Translations under genes and position numbers: made by a program | The notes under the pieces: model-generated | Seen by the model: only the letters and a program-made list of their open reading frames with translations | Database searches by the model: none | Told to the model about the DNA's origin: nothing | NCBI RefSeq assembly: GCF_036023875.1 | Contig: NZ_CP107931.1 | Location: forward strand, 3,162,001 to 3,226,000 | DNA from: Mycobacterium sp. NBC_00419 | GTDB lineage: Bacteria > Actinomycetota > Actinomycetes > Mycobacteriales > Mycobacteriaceae | Direction of reading: 5' to 3' | DNA length: 64,000 nt | Shown: piece by piece, positions 57,557-64,000 of the stretch | How the letters are laid out: each line of letters begins with the position of its first letter | Numbering within the stretch: position 1 is the first letter of the stretch

Positions 57557-58896
57557 CCGATCCGGATCAGCTTCTTGTTCACGAACTCGTCGATGCCGAA
57601 GCGGCCCAGCTCGCGCCCGTAACCGGAGCGCTTCACACCGCCGAACGGCAACTCGACACCGTCGGCGCCGACGAGGTTGACGAAGACCATGCCGGCGTCG
57701 ATCTTGTCGGCTACCCGCTGGGCCTGCTGGCTATCCGTGGTGAACACATAGGAGCCCAGACCGAACGGGATGTCGTTGGCGATCTCGAGGGCCTCCTCCT
57801 CGGAGTTGGCCTTGAACACCATGGCCACCGGGCCGAACAGTTCCTCGCGGTAGGTCGTGGAGTCGGGGGACACGCCGGTGAGCACCCCGGGCGGGAAGTA
57901 AGCGCCCTTGCGCTCACCACCCGATACCAAGTTGGCGCCGTCGGCCACCGCGCGGTCGATCTGTTCGGCCAGCCGCGTGGCGGCAGCCAGCGAGGACAGC
58001 GGAGCCAGCTCGTCGGCAGTCTCGAGGACCTTCTTGGTGAACTTGTCCACGAACTCGTCGTAGAGGTCGGCGGCCACGATGAACCGCTTGGCGGCGTTAC
58101 AGGCCTGCCCGGCGTTCTCGAACCGGCCGGCGATCGCCGCCTCGACGGTCCCGTCGAGGTCGTCGGTGCTCAGCAGGATGAACGGGTCGGAGCCCCCGAG
58201 TTCGAGCACGACCTTCTTGAGGTTGCGGCCGGCGACCTCGGCCACCGCCGCACCGGCGCGCTCCGAGCCGGTGAGTGAGACACCCTGGACCCGCGGGTCG
58301 GCGATCGCCTGCGCGATCTGCTCGTTGGTGGCGTAGACGTTGACGTAGGCGCCCGCGGGGAAGCCGGCGTCGTCGAAGATCTGCTGGATGGCCTCGGCGG
58401 ACTCCGGGCACTGCGGCGCGTGCTTGAGCACCACGGTGTTACCCAGGGTCAGGTTCGGTCCGGCGAAGCGGGCCACCTGGTAGTAGGGGTAGTTCCACGG
58501 CATGATGCCCAGCAGCACGCCGACCGGGCCGCGCTTGATGACCGCGGTTCCTTCGCCGTCGAGCAGGTCGATCGGCTCGTCGGCCAGGAACTTCTCGGCG
58601 TTGTCGGCGTAGTACTCGTAGATCGCGGCGCTGAAGTCCACCTCGCCGAGCGCCTGATCCAGCTGCTTGCCCATCTCGCGGTGGATGATCTCGGCGAGCT
58701 TCTCGCGGCGCTCGGTGTGCAATTCGGCGACGCGGCGAACCAGAGCGGCGCGGTCGGCGACCGTGGACGTCTTCGACCACTCGCGGTATGCCTTAGCGGC
58801 AGAGGCCAGTGCCTGCTCGATCTGCTCGTCGGTGGCGGTCGGATACTCCCGCACGACGTCTCCGGTCTTGGGGTCGACCACTGCGTACAGACTCAT
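57553..58896 (-). CDS. gabD: Succinate/glutarate-semialdehyde dehydrogenase (GabD family)
   Basis: This 447-residue NAD(P)-dependent aldehyde dehydrogenase has IMPWNYPYYQVARFAGPNLTLGNTVVLKHA, LTGSERAGAAVAEVAG, the catalytic Glu in VLELGGSDPFIL and the catalytic Cys in FENAGQACNAAKRF. These match short GabD/Sad-type enzymes that oxidise succinate semialdehyde and, in lysine or 5-aminovalerate catabolism, glutarate semialdehyde. It is the first gene of the three-gene operon and is divergent from an XRE-cupin regulator. Linkage to glutaryl-CoA dehydrogenase favours glutarate semialdehyde as substrate, by inference. Confidence 0.88.
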   Translation of the reverse strand: MSLYAVVDPKTGDVVREYPTATDEQIEQALASAAKAYREWSKTSTVADRAALVRRVAELHTERREKLAEIIHREMGKQLDQALGEVDFSAAIYEYYADNAEKFLADEPIDLLDGEGTAVIKRGPVGVLLGIMPWNYPYYQVARFAGPNLTLGNTVVLKHAPQCPESAEAIQQIFDDAGFPAGAYVNVYATNEQIAQAIADPRVQGVSLTGSERAGAAVAEVAGRNLKKVVLELGGSDPFILLSTDDLDGTVEAAIAGRFENAGQACNAAKRFIVAADLYDEFVDKFTKKVLETADELAPLSSLAAATRLAEQIDRAVADGANLVSGGERKGAYFPPGVLTGVSPDSTTYREELFGPVAMVFKANSEEEALEIANDIPFGLGSYVFTTDSQQAQRVADKIDAGMVFVNLVGADGVELPFGGVKRSGYGRELGRFGIDEFVNKKLIRIG

Positions 58897-58909
58897 GTCC
58901 CGTCCTGGT

Positions 58910-58951
58910 GTTTAGTAGTGTAAAACTACCGAAAGTTATATACCGCTAAAC
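58910..58951. promoter_or_regulatory. Candidate XRE-cupin operator between gabD and its regulator
   Basis: A 42-bp AT-rich island in a GC-rich spacer holds two inverted repeats: gtttag (58910-58915) with ctaaac (58946-58951), and gtagt (58915-58919) with actac (58925-58929). The nested pairs lie directly upstream of both divergent genes and are the most likely binding site of the regulator encoded next door. Confidence 0.45.
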
Positions 58952-59000
58952 TTTGGCCCGCAAGGCCCGGCGGCCGACGAGCGAAGGTGAGGTGCCCCGG

Positions 59001-59612
59001 ATGTCCCGCAACGTAGCCGCTACTGACGACATCACGGACAGCGCCGACGGGTGGATGACCCGGCTGGGGCCCAAGCTGCGCGCCCTACGCAAGGACCGCG
59101 CACTGACGCTGGAAGCTGTCGCCGACCGGGCCGGTCTCACCAAGGGCTTCCTGAGCCTGGTGGAACGCGGCCAGACCACCATTTCGGTACCGAATCTGCT
59201 CAAAGTCTGTGACATTCTTGGTGTTTCGCTAGGTTCGCTGTTCGACTACCCGGAGTCGGCCGTCGTGCGTGACGGCCTTGGCGCGCCGGTCGAGATGGGC
59301 GGCAGCGGGATTCGCGAGTACCTGTTGACGCCGCAGACCGAGCGCAACCTTCAGGTGATGCGCTCGGTTCTGCAACCCGGCGGCAGCACCGGCGGGGCCT
59401 ACACCCTGGACTCGGAGACGATCTTCGTGTTCGTCGTCCGCGGCTGTCTACGCCTGCTGGTCGACGGCCAGGAATCGGTGCTCGAAGCCGGTGACAGCTA
59501 TACCTTTTCGGCCCGCGCGGTGCACTCCTGGGATAACCCCGGACACGAGGAGTCCGAAGTGCTCTGGTCGATCGTGCCGCCCATTCCGCGGGCGGCCGGT
59601 GCGTCGAGCTGA
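59001..59612 (+). CDS. XRE-cupin transcriptional regulator
   Basis: This 203-residue protein has an XRE helix-turn-helix (about residues 20-75; LRALRKDRALTLEAVADRAGLTKGFLSLVERGQTTISVPNLLKVCDILGVSLGSLF) and a C-terminal cupin barrel (about 105-195; GGAYTLDSETIFVFVVRGCLRLLVDGQESVLEAGDSYTFSARAVHSWDNPG). The layout is that of PuuR-type regulators, which bind amino-acid or amine catabolites. I chose ATG 59001; GTG 58992 and TTG 58953 in frame are alternatives. Divergent from the gabD-gcdH-aldehyde dehydrogenase operon, it probably controls it in response to an intermediate. Confidence 0.87.
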   Translation: MSRNVAATDDITDSADGWMTRLGPKLRALRKDRALTLEAVADRAGLTKGFLSLVERGQTTISVPNLLKVCDILGVSLGSLFDYPESAVVRDGLGAPVEMGGSGIREYLLTPQTERNLQVMRSVLQPGGSTGGAYTLDSETIFVFVVRGCLRLLVDGQESVLEAGDSYTFSARAVHSWDNPGHEESEVLWSIVPPIPRAAGASS

Positions 59613-59685
59613 GCCAATTCGGTACCGTACTGTGCGTTGACGTGCTGTACTGGCGCATCTGGATCCCTCAGGGGGAGGTTGTCAC

Positions 59686-59937
59686 ATGGCCAAGCCGGTC
59701 AAGATCTTGCGCCGCAAAGACGGCGAACAAGCGGTCGCGGTAGACCAACGCGTCCGCGTCCACGTCGATACCGATGACGAAACCCGCGGCGTCGTGGTCG
59801 AAGACTTCGGCGATCTCGCCGGCCAGAGTGTCGATCTGGGCGATACCCACGTCGCCGATGCCGCCCGCCGCTGGGCCGTGCTCACCGACGAGGGAACCTT
59901 GGTCTTCGTCGACAGCCACCAGCTAGCGCCCGAGTAG
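59686..59937 (+). CDS. Small conserved protein, function unknown
   Basis: This 83-residue charged protein reads KILRRKDGEQAVAVDQRVRVHVDTDDETRGVVVEDFGDLAG and continues in the same style, suggesting a small beta-rich domain. It starts at ATG 59686 with an aggggga-type Shine-Dalgarno upstream (ggggagg) and its last 15 bases overlap the 3' end of the convergent hydroxylase. I do not recognise a family with a known function. Compositional fit to the genome supports a real gene. Confidence 0.65.
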   Translation: MAKPVKILRRKDGEQAVAVDQRVRVHVDTDDETRGVVVEDFGDLAGQSVDLGDTHVADAARRWAVLTDEGTLVFVDSHQLAPE

Positions 59938-61446
59938 CGCCGGCGGTAACACCCGGCACACCTCGCCGACATCCCGCCCGGCCTTCAATACCGTGCGATC
60001 AGGCCGCACCACGGCCGCATGCGCATGCCCGGCGTGTAACCATGCGCGCAGCGCAGACCCGGGTTCGGCGATGAGAACCTCTGCGCCACAGCGCTGCACC
60101 ATGGCGCGTTCTCCGGCGGACAGTTCACGATCGGCGACAACGGCGAAGCCGATCCCCAGGACGTCGTCAACCCGCCGGCCGTCGGCGGTGACTGCGTTGG
60201 GACACAACGCCCCACCGAGCTGATGCGGACGGAAAGTGCGGTGTACCAACGCCGAGCGGTGAAGCGCCGGTGTCTGCGAATCGACGACGCGCTCCCGCAC
60301 ACCCGGGAGCAGATGCATGCGCGGCACGACGGTCCGGCGCAGCACATCTCCGATCTCGCCGCCCGCGGTCATCGCGCGCCCGACCATCAGCGCCAGCCCG
60401 ATCATCTTGCGGGCGTGCGGTTTACGCTCCTGCTCGTAGCTGTCCAGGACAGCCGGGGGCAGGGTGCCGTCGAGCACACCGGCGAGCTTCCAGGACAGGT
60501 TCATCGCGTCGCGTACCCCGGCCCCCATTCCCTGGCCCACGAACGGGGGAGTCAGATGTGCGGCGTCGCCGAGCAGGAACACATTGCCGCCGCGCCACCG
60601 GTCGGCGATCTTGGCCCGAAATGTGTACTCGGTGACCCGGATCAGCTCGAGGTGCTCGTCGCCGACCTGGCCGACCCACGGCGCGATGAGCGGTTTGAGT
60701 GCGGCCAGGGTCCGGAAGTCGTCGGCGGTCTCGCCGGCAAGCAGGCGAAACTCCCAGCGGTAGCGGACTTCTCCGATCTGCATGAAGGTGCCCGCTCGGT
60801 GCGGGTCGCACAGTTGGTGCACGCCCGCCCACTGGTCGAGGTTCGCCGTGGTGGCGACGTCGACGACAAGCCAGCGCTGGTCGAAATTCAGATCGCGCAT
60901 ACCCACTCCGATTCGCGACCGCACCAGGCTGTTGGCTCCGTCGCAGCCCAGCACGTAATCGGCCTCGACGGTATGGCTGCCACCGTCGACGCGGTCGGTG
61001 TAGGTCACGCGGGTGCGGCCGTCTCGGATCTGGTCGATGGCCGTCACCTCGACGTTGCCGCGAAGGGTGGCTTGCGGGTAGCGCTCCAGATTGGTGCGCA
61101 ACAGTGTCTCGAGTTCCGGCTGGTCGAACATGTTGGCCTCGGGGTGGCCGTGTCGGCTGCGGGCGGTGTCGCGCTGGAACTCGGCGAGCACCCTGAAGCT
61201 AGGGTCGAGCAGCCGAAGGCCGAGCGCGGGCCGCGAGATCTTGGCGAACTCCTCGGCGATTCCCAGTCGGTGCATGATGCGGTACACCTCGTCGTCGAGG
61301 TGAACGGCTCGCGGCTGGGGGTACACCTCGGCCCAGCGGTCCAGGACGAGGGTCTCGACGCCGTACTGGGCGAGCAGGGTGGCGGCGGTGACGCCGGTGG
61401 GGCCGGCCCCGACGATCACGACTCGACGTTGTTCGACCTCGTCCAT
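59923..61446 (-). CDS. FAD-dependent aromatic hydroxylase (MhpA-like)
   Basis: This 507-residue class A flavin monooxygenase has the FAD GxGxxG motif VVIVGAGPTGVTAATLLAQYGV, the DG motif VLGCDGANSLVRSRIGVGM, and the GD motif NVFLLGDAAHLTPPFVGQGMGAGVRDAMNLSWKL. It resembles 3-(3-hydroxyphenyl)propionate hydroxylases, which add an ortho hydroxyl with NADH and O2 to make a catechol for ring cleavage. ATG 61446 is preferred over an in-frame upstream start, with GGAG 5 nt before it. It is divergent from its TetR regulator, with two related operators between them, and is probably linked to the downstream FAH hydrolase and dioxygenase. Confidence 0.87.
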   Translation of the reverse strand: MDEVEQRRVVIVGAGPTGVTAATLLAQYGVETLVLDRWAEVYPQPRAVHLDDEVYRIMHRLGIAEEFAKISRPALGLRLLDPSFRVLAEFQRDTARSRHGHPEANMFDQPELETLLRTNLERYPQATLRGNVEVTAIDQIRDGRTRVTYTDRVDGGSHTVEADYVLGCDGANSLVRSRIGVGMRDLNFDQRWLVVDVATTANLDQWAGVHQLCDPHRAGTFMQIGEVRYRWEFRLLAGETADDFRTLAALKPLIAPWVGQVGDEHLELIRVTEYTFRAKIADRWRGGNVFLLGDAAHLTPPFVGQGMGAGVRDAMNLSWKLAGVLDGTLPPAVLDSYEQERKPHARKMIGLALMVGRAMTAGGEIGDVLRRTVVPRMHLLPGVRERVVDSQTPALHRSALVHRTFRPHQLGGALCPNAVTADGRRVDDVLGIGFAVVADRELSAGERAMVQRCGAEVLIAEPGSALRAWLHAGHAHAAVVRPDRTVLKAGRDVGEVCRVLPPALLGR

Positions 61447-61464
61447 CACCACTCCTTCATAAAC

Positions 61465-61478
61465 TGACGAAATCGTCA
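61465..61478. promoter_or_regulatory. TetR operator 1 (hydroxylase side)
   Basis: The palindrome tgacga-aa-tcgtca (61465-61478) lies 19 bp upstream of the hydroxylase start. It has the same core (TGAYGAAATCRTCA) as operator 2, 44 bp away centre to centre, close to four helical turns. Two copies of one dyad between divergent genes strongly suggest a TetR-controlled switch. Confidence 0.65.
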
Positions 61479-61503
61479 CATGCGAGGGAGGGTGCAGTCA
61501 AGT

Positions 61504-61527
61504 ACTTCTGATGAAATCATCAGAAGT
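61504..61527. promoter_or_regulatory. TetR operator 2 (tetR side)
   Basis: This 24-bp element has perfect 11-bp arms acttctgatga and tcatcagaagt around a central aa. It lies 25 bp before the GTG of tetR and upstream of a TACGAT -10 box (61540-61545) that ends 7 nt before that GTG. The GTG is therefore probably leaderless. Confidence 0.72.
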
Positions 61528-61551
61528 GACTCTTGGCGGTACGATCAGCGC

Positions 61552-62196
61552 GTGGCAGAAGATCCCGAACCCTCGATCAATCGACTCGAGCGGCGCAAGC
61601 AGCGCACTCGTATGGCATTGATCCGATCGGCGCAGACGTTGATCGCCGCAGGCCGGCTCAACGTCCCGGTGCTGGAGATCACCCAGGCCGCCGACGTCGG
61701 GATGGGATCGTTCTACAACCACTTCGACAGCAAGGAGCAGTTGTTCGAGGCGGCGATCGTCGACGTCCTGGACAGGCACGGGGCCGTGCTCGATGCCCTG
61801 ACGGCCGATATCGAGGATCCCGCCGCCGTCTTCGCCTGCAGCTTCCGGCTGACCGGGCGGTTCTTCCGGGAGCGCCCGCAGGAGAGTCGCATCCTGCTGG
61901 CGAACTGGGGTGCGTTGCTGTCCTCGGACCGGGGCCTTGCCCCGCGTGCGATGCGCGACATCAAGGCGGCGGTCGCGGCCGGGCGTTTCGACGTCGAGGA
62001 CCCGGAGTTGACGCTGTCGGTGGCGGCCGGCGCGCTACTGGGCCTCGGCTATCTGTTGGAGGCCCAGCCGGACCGCGACGCCGGCGCGACGGCGGACTCG
62101 GTCACTGAAAGTGTTCTTCGACTGTTCGGGATGTCGGCCGATGCTGCCCACGAGGTGTGCGTGATGCCGTTGCCGGACATGGACTTTCAGCCGTAA
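61552..62196 (+). CDS. TetR family regulator of the aromatic cluster
   Basis: This 214-residue TetR protein has its HTH at about residues 40-63 (VPVLEITQAADVGMGSFYNHFDSKEQLFEAAIVDVL). GTG 61552 is chosen because it sits 7 nt after a TACGAT -10 box, fitting a leaderless start, and because the frame upstream runs through the operator. It is divergent from the MhpA-like hydroxylase, with two matching palindromes between. Its last 10 bases overlap the convergent FAH gene. The inducer is probably an aromatic substrate or intermediate. Confidence 0.87.
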   Translation: MAEDPEPSINRLERRKQRTRMALIRSAQTLIAAGRLNVPVLEITQAADVGMGSFYNHFDSKEQLFEAAIVDVLDRHGAVLDALTADIEDPAAVFACSFRLTGRFFRERPQESRILLANWGALLSSDRGLAPRAMRDIKAAVAAGRFDVEDPELTLSVAAGALLGLGYLLEAQPDRDAGATADSVTESVLRLFGMSADAAHEVCVMPLPDMDFQP

Positions 62197-63125
62197 GAGA
62201 CCGTCATACGCTGGGTGCCGAGGTCGATGGCGCCGTCGTCGGTGGCCACCGATGCCTCGATCACATCGCCATTGTGGAGGTACTTGGGGTTCTTGGCCTG
62301 AGACTTGAAGAACGCTTTCCACTTGACCGCAGGCGGTAGCAGCCCGGCGATCATGCCGACGATCTTCGGCGGTGCGCTCAATGCGGTGCCCACCGGGGTG
62401 CCGGTGAGAACCAGATCGCCGGCCGCGAGGTCCTGGAAGCGGCTCAGCGACCGCAATGCCTCCACCGGCCGGTACAACATGTCGCCGTCGACGAGGGCAT
62501 TCTGGCGTTCCTCACCATTGACCCGCAGGCGCAGCCGCAACTGCCCGAACCGCTGGAGTTCCTGCGCATTCAGCAGCACCAGCGCGGGCCCGGTGGGGGT
62601 AAAGCTCGGATAGGACTTGGCTTCGTAGAACTGGGTCTGGGGGAGCTGGATGTCGCGCGCGGAGATGTCGTTGGTGACCACCAGGCCGGCGATGTAGTCA
62701 CTGAGGTCGGATTCGGAAATCGTTGTGCCGACTGGGATGTCACAGCCGATGACCAGGCCGATCTCCACTTCGTAGTCCAGGAACTTGACGTGCGCGGGTT
62801 TGGTCACCGGTGCGAACGGTCCGCTGATCGATGCCGAGGACTTGCGGAAGAAGGTCAGCGGGATGGTCTTCGGGTCCATTCCGGCGTCTTCGACGTGCGA
62901 GGCGAAGTTGGTCATCTGGGCCACCACCCGGCAGGGCGTGGTGACGGGCGAGACCAGGTCGAGGCCGGCTATGTCCACGGTGTCCGTGCCGGCGGCGGCG
63001 GTGTCGATGGCGGCGCGATCGCGAAGAAGCTCCGCGGTGGTCTGTGCTGTCGTCGCGATCTTGACGGCACCGGCGTCGGTGGCGACCCACCAGGCATCTG
63101 CGGTGCGGAGGACGGAGGTGGTCAT
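62187..63125 (-). CDS. Fumarylacetoacetate hydrolase family protein
   Basis: This 312-residue FAH-family enzyme has the metal-binding and substrate segments FLDYEVEIGLVIG (acidic ligands), GLVVTNDISARDIQ, and DLVLTGTPVGTALS. Members hydrolyse C-C bonds of acyl-pyruvates or hydrate/decarboxylate ring-fission products. Its ATG overlaps the stop of the dioxygenase gene upstream by 4 nt (ATGA), so it most likely acts on the product of that extradiol cleavage. Other FAH roles such as oxaloacetate decarboxylation are possible but less consistent with context. Confidence 0.88.
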   Translation of the reverse strand: MTTSVLRTADAWWVATDAGAVKIATTAQTTAELLRDRAAIDTAAAGTDTVDIAGLDLVSPVTTPCRVVAQMTNFASHVEDAGMDPKTIPLTFFRKSSASISGPFAPVTKPAHVKFLDYEVEIGLVIGCDIPVGTTISESDLSDYIAGLVVTNDISARDIQLPQTQFYEAKSYPSFTPTGPALVLLNAQELQRFGQLRLRLRVNGEERQNALVDGDMLYRPVEALRSLSRFQDLAAGDLVLTGTPVGTALSAPPKIVGMIAGLLPPAVKWKAFFKSQAKNPKYLHNGDVIEASVATDDGAIDLGTQRMTVSYG

Positions 63126-64000
63126 GAGGTGGCAACTTTCAGCAGGCCGATCAGGCGGGTGAGGTCGAACTCATTCTTGTCGCGAAGGGCGCCGAGCATC
63201 GAAATAGCTTCGTGGCGAGCATGTTTGGGGCTGGTCCCCAGGAAGTCCTTGGTGGCGGGTGGTCCCCACTGGGCAAGGCCCGAGGCCGTGAAGGGCGCCC
63301 AGCCGGGCTCCAAGGTGTTGTCGAACAGATCACCGTCGGCGTAGTGCTCGACCAGGAAGCCGTCCGGATCGCGCCAGTAGTCGAACAGCTGGCTGCCCTG
63401 GATGTGCCTGCCGATTCCCCACGAGCGGACATAGCCGCGCTCGCGGAGGAACTCACCGCCCGCGGCCAGTGCGTCGAGGTCGGCGACCTGATAGGCCGAG
63501 TGCACGTAGCGGTTCGCCGGCCCGAGGGCCATGGCGAGTGTGTGGTGGTCGGTCGGGGTCGAGCCCAGGTCGCACCGGATGAAGCTCATGGTCGGTCCGC
63601 GGTGACGCTGGCCGGGGAAGTACAGGAAGTCGCTGACGATCAGGCCGAGGTGATCCAGGTACCAGTTCAGTGACTCGATGTACTTCGTCGACTGCATGAC
63701 CACATGGCCGAGCCGCTGGACCGAGGCGGGCCTCCGGGGCGGGCGCTGGGTGGCATTGGCGCGCCGGACGTCGTGACCGAAGTTGAACGTATGCGGCTGC
63801 TGGGCCGGCTGGCTAGGCAGCCGGTGCAGGCCGGCGACGACCTTGACCGGGATGCCGCTGGGATCGCTGAGTTCCACAGCCAGCCCACCTAAGGATTCCG
63901 GCAGCGAGCGCGTCGGCGAGTTGGTCCGGTCGGCTAGCCGCAGCACGTCGATCTCATCCTGGGCTTCGAATGCCACGCCGGCGAAGCGGGTATCCACGCC
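63122..64000 (-). CDS. Extradiol ring-cleavage dioxygenase, VOC family, 5' end outside window
   Basis: About 292 residues of the C-terminal part are visible; the frame is open through the right edge, and the GTG at 63997 is internal. It is a two-domain VOC-type (type I) extradiol dioxygenase. The catalytic domain shows the Fe(II) ligands in QRLGHVVM, DHHTLAMAL and FLVEHYADGD, with the RSWGIGRHIQGSQLFDYWRDPDG segment between. It would open a catechol formed by the MhpA-like hydroxylase, and its stop overlaps the FAH gene. The substrate (bicyclic, biphenyl-like or phenylpropionoid catechol) is not determined. Confidence 0.85.
   Translation of the reverse strand, partial: GVDTRFAGVAFEAQDEIDVLRLADRTNSPTRSLPESLGGLAVELSDPSGIPVKVVAGLHRLPSQPAQQPHTFNFGHDVRRANATQRPPRRPASVQRLGHVVMQSTKYIESLNWYLDHLGLIVSDFLYFPGQRHRGPTMSFIRCDLGSTPTDHHTLAMALGPANRYVHSAYQVADLDALAAGGEFLRERGYVRSWGIGRHIQGSQLFDYWRDPDGFLVEHYADGDLFDNTLEPGWAPFTASGLAQWGPPATKDFLGTSPKHARHEAISMLGALRDKNEFDLTRLIGLLKVATS

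Overview
The window is a GC-rich, densely packed stretch of an actinobacterial chromosome. It is best read as a rapidly growing non-tuberculous mycobacterium (Mycolicibacterium type). The grounds are MmpL/MmpS transporters, a FAAL-PapA-MmpL-PKS glycolipid locus, an Sdh1-type succinate dehydrogenase operon, an AAC(2')-I gene beside pxpB/pxpC, and a mel2/Mce3R island. No rRNA, tRNA, insertion sequence, CRISPR array or plasmid/phage gene was recognised.

Layout. (1) 1-14396: a cell-envelope glycolipid locus. It holds a large modular PKS cut by the left edge, a PapA acyltransferase, MmpL, a secreted PE-PPE-domain hydrolase, a Gap/Sap-like membrane protein and a fatty-acyl-AMP ligase. The gene content matches the mycobacterial trehalose polyphleate (TPP) locus. 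(2) 14524-20099: an Rv0245-like flavin reductase, the sdh1 operon (small protein, membrane anchor, SdhA, SdhB) with a CRP-like site in its promoter, and an ICL/PEP-mutase family enzyme. (3) 20105-29824: a MarR-MmpS-MmpL efflux or export operon, pxpB-pxpC-aac(2'), a queuosine-precursor transporter, a FecB2-like Tat lipoprotein, and a divergent LysE/LysG-type amino-acid exporter pair. (4) 29867-35178: TetR-SDR, divergent TetR/P450, a MOSC protein and a POT peptide transporter. (5) 35172-49699: the Mce3R-regulated mel2-type island. On the minus strand are echA13, fadE17, fadE18 and an unusual 1,048-residue protein with two complete acyl-CoA synthetase units. On the plus strand are melF, melG, melH/ephB, a degenerate RibBA-like melJ, and melK. 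The tandem-TetR regulator (Mce3R type) closes the island. (6) 49869-54815: a GAF-LuxR regulator, and a polyol PTS (EIICBA) with its DeoR regulator, divergent from a zinc alcohol dehydrogenase; a phased operator array lies between them. (7) 54880-59612: a translationally coupled semialdehyde dehydrogenase / glutaryl-CoA dehydrogenase / aldehyde dehydrogenase operon under a divergent XRE-cupin regulator. (8) 59686-64000: a small conserved protein and the start of an aromatic meta-cleavage cluster: flavin hydroxylase, TetR, FAH hydrolase and an extradiol dioxygenase cut by the right edge.

The common theme is lipid and aromatic metabolism plus envelope transport, arranged as many small divergent units each with its own repressor. 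Several have visible palindromic operators between the divergent starts, and several GTG starts sit 7-8 nt after a TANNNT box, as expected for leaderless mycobacterial mRNAs. The least understood parts are the double acyl-CoA synthetase (35172-38318) and the mel2 island, which lacks the flavin reductase and whose RibBA-like member has lost catalytic motifs in both halves.
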